Source: Chitinophagales bacterium | GTDB taxonomy: Bacteria > Bacteroidota > Bacteroidia > Chitinophagales > JADIYW01 | Direction: 5' to 3' | Length of the DNA: 64,000 bases | Assembly (NCBI GenBank): GCA_023957235.1 | Contig: JAMLHI010000004.1 | Location: 139,422-203,421 of the forward strand | Part shown: positions 54,642-64,000 of the stretch, in pieces | Layout: every line of letters begins with the position of its first letter | How positions within the stretch are numbered: position 1 is the first letter of the stretch | Notes under the pieces: model-generated | What the model was told of the DNA's origin: nothing | What the model saw: the letters and a program-made list of their open reading frames with translations, nothing else | Database searches by the model: none | Program-made: the position numbers and the translations under genes

Positions 54642-56087
54642 TTATCCAACTGATCCTTCTAATGAAATATTAAGTAATTTACGAGCTTCTACAGCAAATT
54701 CCATTGGTAGATTGTCCATAACTTCTTTACAGAAACCATTGACTATCATTGCCACAGCTTGTTCACTGTCTATTCCTCTTTGTTGACAATAGAATAAAAT
54801 ATCTTCGCTGATTTTTGACGTGGTAGCCTCATGTTCGACTTTTGCAGAACGGTTATCTACTTCTATATATGGAAAAGTATGAGCTCCACAGCGATTACCC
54901 ATTAGTAATGAGTCACATTGTGAAAAATTTCTTGCGTTTTCAGCCTTTTTATGCACTTTGACTAATCCTCTATAGGTATTTTGACTCTTTCCAATACTGA
55001 TACCTTTGGATACAATTCTACTTTTTGAGTTTTTGCCAATATGTATCATTTTTGTTCCTGTATCAGCTTGCTGAAAATGATTTGTGACAGCTACTGAATA
55101 AAACTCACCTATAGAATTATCCCCAGCTAAAATACAACTTGGATATTTCCATGTAATAGCAGAACCTGTTTCTACTTGTGTCCAACTTATTTTGGAATTT
55201 TTTCCTTTGCACATTCCTCTTTTAGTAACAAAATTATAAACTCCTCCCTTGCCATCTTTATCTCCAGGATACCAGTTTTGTACAGTAGAATATTTAATTT
55301 CTGCATCATCCATAGCAATGATCTCAACTACAGCTGCATGTAATTGATTTTCGTCTCTTTGTGGTGCTGTGCAACCTTCTAGATAACTAGCATATCCACC
55401 CTCATCTACAATCAATAAAGTGCGTTCAAACTGTCCAGAACCTGCAGCATTAATTCTGAAATATGTAGAAAGTTCCATTGGACATTTCACTCCTTTGGGG
55501 ATATAACAAAATGAACCATCACTGAATACAGCACTATTTAATGCCGCAAAATAATTGTCTTTTATTGGGACTACAGTGCCTATATATTTTTTTACTAATT
55601 CAGAGTGGTTTTTGATAGCATCACTCATCGAACAAAATATAATGCCTTTTTCTTTAAGTGTTTTCTGAAAGGTGGTCTTTACTGAAACACTGTCCACAAC
55701 AATATCCATTGCAACACCGCTAAGTCTTTTTTGTTCCTCTATAGAAATACCCAATTTCTCAAAAGTCTTTAATAACTCGGGATCAACTTCATCAAGGCTA
55801 TTGAGTTCCTTTTTTTGTTTTGGTGCAGCGTAATAGATAATATCTTGAAAGTCAATTTTTGGAAAATGGACATTTGCCCATTGGGGTTCTTCCATTTTTT
55901 GCCATTCTTTATATGCTTTTAATCTCCATTCAAGCATCCACTCAGGTTCTTCTTTTTTTGAAGAGATAAATCTAATGATGTCTTCAGATAAGCCCTTAGG
56001 TGCAAATTCCTGCTCTATATTGGTTACAAAACCGTATTTGTAATCGGATGAAGATAAATCTTCTAGAATTTGGTTTTGCTCACTCAT
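54642..56087 (-). CDS. sufB: Fe-S scaffold subunit SufB
   Basis: SufB is the main scaffold protein on which clusters are built. The 481-residue protein shows [59 protein letters not shown] and [20 protein letters not shown]. It is the first gene of the minus-strand suf operon, sufBCDSE-sufT-bacilliredoxin, and follows a TAnnTTTG box. Confidence 0.97.
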   Translation of the reverse strand: MSEQNQILEDLSSSDYKYGFVTNIEQEFAPKGLSEDIIRFISSKKEEPEWMLEWRLKAYKEWQKMEEPQWANVHFPKIDFQDIIYYAAPKQKKELNSLDEVDPELLKTFEKLGISIEEQKRLSGVAMDIVVDSVSVKTTFQKTLKEKGIIFCSMSDAIKNHSELVKKYIGTVVPIKDNYFAALNSAVFSDGSFCYIPKGVKCPMELSTYFRINAAGSGQFERTLLIVDEGGYASYLEGCTAPQRDENQLHAAVVEIIAMDDAEIKYSTVQNWYPGDKDGKGGVYNFVTKRGMCKGKNSKISWTQVETGSAITWKYPSCILAGDNSIGEFYSVAVTNHFQQADTGTKMIHIGKNSKSRIVSKGISIGKSQNTYRGLVKVHKKAENARNFSQCDSLLMGNRCGAHTFPYIEVDNRSAKVEHEATTSKISEDILFYCQQRGIDSEQAVAMIVNGFCKEVMDNLPMEFAVEARKLLNISLEGSVG

Positions 56088-56122
56088 TTTTAACTTTAAT
56101 TTATATTCATTCTAAACTAGCG

Positions 56123-56130
56123 CAAATCTA
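56123..56130 (-). promoter_or_regulatory. -7 box TAGATTTG of the suf operon
   Basis: On the minus strand this reads TAGATTTG, an exact TAnnTTTG match 36 bp before the sufB start. A possible -33 TTTTG lies about 23 nt upstream, a little farther than usual. The 56088-56438 gap otherwise holds only the leader of the divergent porQ gene; no operator for Fe-S sensing was recognised. Confidence 0.5.
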
Positions 56131-56438
56131 CTAAATACTAGACACTTAAAAAGCAAAATTGTTAAAGAAATCTACTTTTAAACCTATAATTAATATATGC
56201 TTAATGTTTTTGCCTATAATCAGGCCATTACTAGTAAGTTGCAAATCAACTAATAGTTATTGTGAGAAGTTGTGTTTGTCTATACTTAATATTAGGTATT
56301 AAATGACTAACAATTTTAAATAGATTAATTTTTTATTACCCTCCAATAAGTTTATAATGATGCGTTCAAATATGAATTAGTAATTGATTATTCAAATAAT
56401 TAAATAGAAATATCATAGATTAGCAGGAATAGAATTTT

Positions 56439-57479
56439 ATGTATTATCATAGATTATTTATTTTATTAGTTCTGCTTACTCCACTAAGTATTTATGCACA
56501 GATAGGAGGCTCGAGTATATACAGTTTCTTGGATTTGCCTATAAGTGCTAGAGCGACAGGTTTGGGGGGAGCTTTTTATGCCGCTCCTAAAGATGATATT
56601 GCACTATCAATGGCCAATCCTTCTTTGTTAGGTAAAGAATTGCACCAGGAGATATCATTTAATACAGGGTTTTATTTAGCTGGTACTAATTTTGGTTCTA
56701 TTGTGTATGGTCATCATTCCAATAAATTGAAAACGACTTTTTCATCTTCTGCATTTTATACTACTTATGGTAAATTTGATGGGAGAGATGTGCAGGGCAA
56801 TTCGACAGGAGATTTTAAAGCCGGGAACTTTTATCTGTCAGGAGGTGCTTCGAGGGTCTGGAAAAAATTCACTTATGGTGTACAAGTAAAAATGATTTTT
56901 TCTGCAATTGAACAATATCATTCTTTTGGATTGGGGATAGATTTAGCGGCATCCTATCACAATCCTAATAAAAATTTGGTAGCAAGTTTATTGTTAAGAA
57001 ATATTGGTGCTGAACTTAAATCATATACTTCTGGTCAAGATAGAGAACCATTGCCTTTAGATTTGAGTTTTGGAGTGTCTAAACGATTTGAAAAATTACC
57101 AATTCGTTTAAATTTTGTTGCGCATCATTTGCAAAAATGGGATTTAACTCGCCCCAAATTGACATCCTCTCAACAGATAATTGGTGGAAAGAGTGAGCAA
57201 GAAAGAGGATTTATAGATAAGCTATTTGCCCACATCTCAGGAGGGGTAGAAGTAGAAGCTGGTAAACCTGTTAGGTTAAGAGTAGGTTATGATCATTTAA
57301 GAAGAATGGAGATGGGTGGTACGGACAAAAAAGAATTAGTGGGAATGTCTGCAGGTGCAGGAGTTGTGATTCAACAATTTAGAGTTGATTATTCGTTTGC
57401 AAAGTATCATTCTTCAGGTTCTTTAAATCAAATAGGTATAACCATTCTTTTGGATGAATGGGGAAATAAAACCAATTGA
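56439..57479 (+). CDS. porQ: Type IX secretion system protein PorQ-like
   Basis: The 346-residue protein has a signal peptide ending PLSIYAQ. The PorQ/PorV-like start follows: IGGSSIYSFLDLPISARATG then LGGAFYAAPKDDIALSMANP. It ends in a beta-barrel tail (GVVIQQFRVDYSFAKYHS). PorQ is an outer-membrane part of the T9SS attachment machinery, so it fits the two sorted proteins in this window. The stop overlaps the start of the next gene by a few bases. Confidence 0.8.
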   Translation: MYYHRLFILLVLLTPLSIYAQIGGSSIYSFLDLPISARATGLGGAFYAAPKDDIALSMANPSLLGKELHQEISFNTGFYLAGTNFGSIVYGHHSNKLKTTFSSSAFYTTYGKFDGRDVQGNSTGDFKAGNFYLSGGASRVWKKFTYGVQVKMIFSAIEQYHSFGLGIDLAASYHNPNKNLVASLLLRNIGAELKSYTSGQDREPLPLDLSFGVSKRFEKLPIRLNFVAHHLQKWDLTRPKLTSSQQIIGGKSEQERGFIDKLFAHISGGVEVEAGKPVRLRVGYDHLRRMEMGGTDKKELVGMSAGAGVVIQQFRVDYSFAKYHSSGSLNQIGITILLDEWGNKTN

Positions 57480-58375
57480 TTTTGAATAATATCCATTCAG
57501 TTTTAGATGTATTGCAATTGCCTTCTCCAATTCAGAAGGTAGATTTTAGTGAGTGGATACCTTATGGAGTAGAAATTTTCTTTAAAAGAGATGATTTGAT
57601 ACATCCTATGATTTCTGGCAACAAATGGAGAAAATCTTATGGACATCTATTGCGTTTTTCTCAAGGGAATTATTCTGGCATCTTAACTTTCGGAGGGGCA
57701 TATTCCAATCATTTATTAGCTGTAGCAGCTATCATTAAAGAAATGCAAATTCCTGCAATTGGGATTGTAAGAGGAGAGATAGATATTCATAATCCTGCTA
57801 TTCAATTTTCACAAAATTGTGGTATGCACCTGATACCTTTAGATAGGAAGAATTATAAAAATAAAGATATTTCTAGCTTAAAGCAAATATACTCTAATAT
57901 TGATTTTTTAAATTATTATGTGATTCCAGAAGGTGGAGGAGGCAAAGAAGGCATGATAGGTTGCAAGTCTATCATAGATGAAATTCCTTTTGAATTTGAT
58001 TTTATTGTTTCTGCTTGTGGCACAGGGACGACATTGGCAGGATTGGTCAATGAATTACCAGACAGAGTGCATTCATTAGGTATTTCTGTATTAAAAGGAG
58101 AGGACACATTAATTTCATATATTCAATCTCTTACTTCAAAAAAGAATTTCAGAGTGATTCAGGGGTTTCATTTTGGAGGATATGCAAGATTTACTAGTGA
58201 ATTAATCATGTTTGCAAAGCAATTTATGAGCGAGACAAATATTCCTTTAGATTATGTTTATACTGCAAAAATGACTTTTGCCTTTGACCAACTTTTGAAA
58301 CAAAACTATTTTCCCAAAGGAAGTAAAGTAGTTTTATTACATACTGGAGGATTGTTTAATGCTGCCATTCGATAG
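57476..58375 (+). CDS. PLP-dependent D-cysteine desulfhydrase / ACC deaminase-like enzyme (TTG start)
   Basis: The 299-residue protein is a fold-type II PLP enzyme. It has FFKRDDLIHPMISGNKWRKS, with the PLP lysine in the GNKWRK region, then ILTFGGAYSNHLLAVAAI and the glycine-rich phosphate site VSACGTGTTLAGLV. Family members break D-cysteine or 1-aminocyclopropane-1-carboxylate to a keto acid and ammonia; which one applies is uncertain. It starts at TTG, overlapping the porQ stop, so co-translation with porQ is likely. Confidence 0.88.
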   Translation: MILNNIHSVLDVLQLPSPIQKVDFSEWIPYGVEIFFKRDDLIHPMISGNKWRKSYGHLLRFSQGNYSGILTFGGAYSNHLLAVAAIIKEMQIPAIGIVRGEIDIHNPAIQFSQNCGMHLIPLDRKNYKNKDISSLKQIYSNIDFLNYYVIPEGGGGKEGMIGCKSIIDEIPFEFDFIVSACGTGTTLAGLVNELPDRVHSLGISVLKGEDTLISYIQSLTSKKNFRVIQGFHFGGYARFTSELIMFAKQFMSETNIPLDYVYTAKMTFAFDQLLKQNYFPKGSKVVLLHTGGLFNAAIR

Positions 58376-58546
58376 AATGAAATGAGTATAGAGTTTTTAA
58401 AAATTGATGAGCCATAGAAATAGGCATGCTTAAATTGCTTGGAGAAAGATATATGCTGATTTTTCAATTAGATGGAAGGAGTATTAAATATTTATAAATA
58501 CCGAAAATTGTTTATTATTTTTAATGAATCAATTAAGTTTTAAATA

Positions 58547-60151
58547 ATGAAATTATACGGTTCATATAAGCAAAATCCTTTATTGGAAGATAAATATGAT
58601 GTCATATTGATAGGTTCAGGTCTAGGTTGTTTGACTGCGGCAGTGTTTTTATCAGAGCAAGGTAAAAAAGTTTTAATTTTGGAAAAGCATTATACTCCTG
58701 GAGGGTTTACTCATACTTATACAAGGAATGATTATGAATGGGATGTAGGAGTTCATTATATAGGTGAGGTACACAGACCCCAATCAATTATGGCAAAGTT
58801 GTTTCATTATATTGCTGGTGATGAATTGCAATGGGCAGATATGGGAGAAATATTTGATAGAATTGTGATACAGGATAGAGAGTATTCTCTTCATAAGGGT
58901 AAGGCAAATTATATAGAACAATTAAAGCGGCAATTTCCTTTAGAAGAAGACCATATAGCCATTGATAAATATATTCAAGCAGTTTTTGATTGTACTAAAA
59001 CCGCTAATAATTTTTTTGCTGAAAAAGCTATGCCTAATTATATTTCAATGTTTGTAGGCAACTCAATGAGAAGTGGATTTTTGAAACATGCGCAAAAGAC
59101 TACCTTAGAAGTTTTACAAGAAATTACTGATAATAAAGAATTAATTGCAGTATTGACAGCTCAATATGGTGATTATGGATTGCCCCCTAGCAAAAGTAGT
59201 TTTGCTATTCATGCTACTGTTGTCAAGCATTATTTGAGTGGTGGTGCGTATCCAGTTGGTGGTTCAGCCTCAATTTTTAATTCAATTGCTAAAAAAATTA
59301 TTGATAAAGGTGGGAAAGTATTAGTAAGTGCAGCAGTAGAACAGATATTAATTCATAAAGGTAAGGCAGTTGGCGTGAGGATGAAAGATGGGAAAACAAT
59401 TTCAGCAAATATTGTCATCAGTGGTGCTGGCTTGCACAATACTTTTAAAAAACTAATTTCTGATGATGAATTAAAGCTGCAATCATTCAAAAAACAAATC
59501 AGTAATTTAAAATCTTCCTATGGACATCTTAGCCTATATATTGGTTTGAAATATACTGCTGATGAATTAGGTTTAAACAAAGCAAATATTTGGTATTACC
59601 CTAATGGAAATGATCACGATCAAGCTGTCCAAAATTTTATGTCTAATCCTATGGAAAATGAGTTTCCAGTTGTCTATATTTCCTTCCCTTCTGCCAAAGA
59701 CCCCAAGTTTTCTGAACGATATCCTGGAAGAGCGACTATTGAAATTGTTTCTGTTATCCCAAATGATTTCTTTGAGCAATGGAATGATACAAGATGGAAG
59801 AAAAGGGGCGAAGATTATGAGGATTTAAAAGAGGTACTTGCCCAGCGATTATTGAAACATCTATATCGTTTTGTTCCTCAGATAGAAGGGAAAGTAGATT
59901 TTTATGAATTATCGACACCTTTGACCACTAAACATTTTGCCAACTATCAGCGAGGTGAAGTATATGGCTTAGATCATACACCTGAAAGATTTGAGTCTAA
60001 ATTTTTAAAACCATCTACTCCCATAAGTCAATTGTATTTAACAGGTCAAGATATTGTCAGCGTAGGGATTGGCGGCGCATTAATGAGTGGTGTTTTAACT
60101 GCATCAGCAATTTTAAATACGAATCTTGTAGAAAAAGTGATGAAGTCCTAA
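58547..60151 (+). CDS. FAD-dependent phytoene desaturase / retinol saturase-type oxidoreductase
   Basis: The 534-residue flavoprotein has the N-terminal FAD fold VILIGSGLGCLTAAVFLSEQ, then KKVLILEKHYTPGGFTHTY and DVGVHYIGEV, and the C-terminal closure QLYLTGQDIVSVGIGGALMS. These features match CrtI/retinol-saturase-like enzymes, which desaturate or saturate isoprenoid chains. The substrate may be a carotenoid, but no neighbouring carotenoid genes support it. Confidence 0.88.
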   Translation: MKLYGSYKQNPLLEDKYDVILIGSGLGCLTAAVFLSEQGKKVLILEKHYTPGGFTHTYTRNDYEWDVGVHYIGEVHRPQSIMAKLFHYIAGDELQWADMGEIFDRIVIQDREYSLHKGKANYIEQLKRQFPLEEDHIAIDKYIQAVFDCTKTANNFFAEKAMPNYISMFVGNSMRSGFLKHAQKTTLEVLQEITDNKELIAVLTAQYGDYGLPPSKSSFAIHATVVKHYLSGGAYPVGGSASIFNSIAKKIIDKGGKVLVSAAVEQILIHKGKAVGVRMKDGKTISANIVISGAGLHNTFKKLISDDELKLQSFKKQISNLKSSYGHLSLYIGLKYTADELGLNKANIWYYPNGNDHDQAVQNFMSNPMENEFPVVYISFPSAKDPKFSERYPGRATIEIVSVIPNDFFEQWNDTRWKKRGEDYEDLKEVLAQRLLKHLYRFVPQIEGKVDFYELSTPLTTKHFANYQRGEVYGLDHTPERFESKFLKPSTPISQLYLTGQDIVSVGIGGALMSGVLTASAILNTNLVEKVMKS

Positions 60152-60291
60152 TATTTTTCCTCCTTATTTATAAGTATTTTATCAATTTTTATTGATTGTT
60201 AATCCCCTCATAATCAGTTTATAACAATTCATCAAAAATAATATTTGCAGAATAAAAGGGCTAGGGATTGTGAAATAGGGAAAAGAAGTGC

Positions 60292-60418
60292 TATCTTTGC
60301 ACTCGCTTCTGAAAAGGGGTTTAGTTCATAAGGGGTTTGATTGAAGGATTAGGGGTTAAAAAAACTTTTAAAAAAAGGCGAAAAAACTTTTTAAATAGCG
60401 TGAAGTTTAATATCTTTG
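60292..60418 (+). promoter_or_regulatory. Tandem rRNA promoters P1 and P2
   Basis: Two identical -7 boxes, TATCTTTG at 60292-60299 and 60411-60418, precede the 16S gene. P1 also has a -33-like ATTG at 60267-60270 with a 21-nt gap; P2 has a T-rich stretch at the expected place. The 60152-60640 gap contains these promoters and the leader only. Confidence 0.75.
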
Positions 60419-60457
60419 CGCTCCCAAACTCGATAAGAGTAGAGGGTAATTGGACAC

Positions 60458-60473
60458 GTTCATTGACATATTG
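60458..60473 (+). promoter_or_regulatory. boxA-like antitermination motif in the rRNA leader
   Basis: GTTCATTGACATATTG here and GTTCATTGACATACTG at 62609-62624 before the 23S gene are nearly identical. Their place in the leader and before 23S resembles boxA antitermination sites of rRNA operons; the function is inferred. Confidence 0.55.
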
Positions 60474-60640
60474 AGAGACTTAGTAGAGAGTATAAGAGAA
60501 TACTTTTTACGAAATAAAAATAAGACAAACAGCAAAAAGGTAAAGGGAATTACGTATCGAAAAAAACAATACGATTCCAAGATTTAAAAACAAGTTAGCG
60601 ATAACTATATAGTAAGTCAGGGAGCAATCAAATTTTTCAT

Positions 60641-62160
<1,520 letters not shown>

Positions 62161-62364
62161 TAGAGCGATACGCTCTTTACCTGCCGTTTGTTACATAGTA
62201 AGTAGTAAGAAATGATATCTAAGATATATTTTCTGCTAGGTTTCTCAACAATATAACTCAAAGAGGAGATATATATGAAAATATATAGGAGAGAGAGGGA
62301 AGAGTAGTAGCGATTGCCTAAGATTGGTGTAAAGACGAGGCCATATTGGCATATCGGACAATAC

Positions 62365-62438
62365 AGTCTCGTAGCTCAGTTGGTTAGAGTACTACACTGA
62401 TAATGTAGGGGTCCCCGGTTCAAATCCGGGCGGGACTA
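62365..62438 (+). tRNA. tRNA-Ile (GAT)
   Basis: The acceptor arms AGTCTCG/CGGGACT pair with one G-U pair; the anticodon stem CTACA/TGTAG has loop CTGATAA with anticodon GAT. It is the first tRNA in the 16S-23S spacer. No CCA is encoded. Confidence 0.97.
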
Positions 62439-62521
62439 CGCAGAGGGGGAAGAGAGAGGAGGATTAAACAAAGAAGTTGAGCTACCGTTGACTTTTGCTG
62501 GTCAACCGATAGCACAGAGAC

Positions 62522-62595
62522 GGGGAATTAGCTCAGCTGGCTAGAGCATCTGCCTTGCACGCAGAGGGTCATCGGTTCGACTCCGATATTCTCCA
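62522..62595 (+). tRNA. tRNA-Ala (TGC)
   Basis: The acceptor arms GGGGAAT/ATTCTCC and the anticodon stem TCTGC/GCAGA with loop CTTGCAC give anticodon TGC. It is the second tRNA of the 16S-23S spacer. Its 3' half is identical to tRNA-Ala(GGC) at 3825. Confidence 0.97.
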
Positions 62596-62608
62596 CAAAA
62601 TACAAAGA

Positions 62609-62624
62609 GTTCATTGACATACTG
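62609..62624 (+). promoter_or_regulatory. boxA-like motif before the 23S gene
   Basis: GTTCATTGACATACTG matches the leader motif at 60458-60473 except at one base. It probably supports antitermination of the operon. Confidence 0.5.
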
Positions 62625-62721
62625 GAAGTAAAGAAAAAAGGACGTTGCCGGTAATTCTGTGTTGAAAGACATGCAAAAGGGGGATTACCAAAACGGCGAC
62701 AAAAAATAGATAGCTTATAAT

Positions 62722-64000
<1,279 letters not shown>

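Overview
The window comes from an AT-rich member of the Bacteroidota, probably near Saprospiria or Chitinophagia; that rank is inferred from gene content and not computed. Supporting signs are two proteins with C-terminal type IX secretion (T9SS) sorting domains, a PorQ-like T9SS protein, a TonB-dependent receptor paired with a DUF4249 lipoprotein, a TamL-type Omp85 lipoprotein, and many promoters with the Bacteroidota -7 box TAnnTTTG (before tRNA-Phe, nuoA, the ABC-F gene, the suf operon and the rRNA operon).

Positions 1-37460 are mostly housekeeping genes. They include a membrane-protein cluster (partial at the left edge), surE-lpxB with a tRNA-Ala whose 5' end overlaps the lpxB stop, an RNA 2'-O-methyltransferase diverging from tamL, a T9SS beta-helix protein, an ABC-F ATPase, an RRM protein, tRNA-Phe, dGTPase, a flavoprotein, a methylmalonyl-CoA mutase small subunit, and a TonB receptor with its DUF4249 partner. 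A complete 14-gene nuoA-N operon (24771-37460) follows, with an unusually short NuoG.

Positions 37492-49912 form the accessory region, a type II-C CRISPR-Cas locus. A 1491-residue Cas9, Cas1 and Cas2 are encoded on the minus strand. A plus-strand array of 21 repeats and 20 spacers (41475-43081) faces them. A tracrRNA gene lies upstream of cas9 (about 49830-49912), with a recognisable promoter, a 16+7 bp anti-repeat and a terminator. The locus has been rearranged. A RAYT-type Y1 transposase gene with three related hairpins fills the whole cas9-cas1 gap. A zinc-ribbon transposase element abuts and truncates the first repeat, next to a broken ECF sigma gene. A detached array fragment lies just after nuoN and carries a second copy of the tracrRNA 3' tail. 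The 48-bp repeat itself contains a candidate Bacteroidota promoter (GTTG, 20 nt, TATTTTTA) with the same spacing as the tracrRNA promoter, which suggests that each crRNA is transcribed from its own repeat.

Positions 50084-64000 return to housekeeping genes: a sufBCDSE operon with a SufT-like gene and a bacilliredoxin, then porQ, a PLP-dependent desulfhydrase/deaminase-like gene and a carotenoid/retinol-type FAD oxidoreductase. Last comes an rRNA operon with tandem promoters, 16S, tRNA-Ile(GAT), tRNA-Ala(TGC) and a 23S gene that runs off the right edge.
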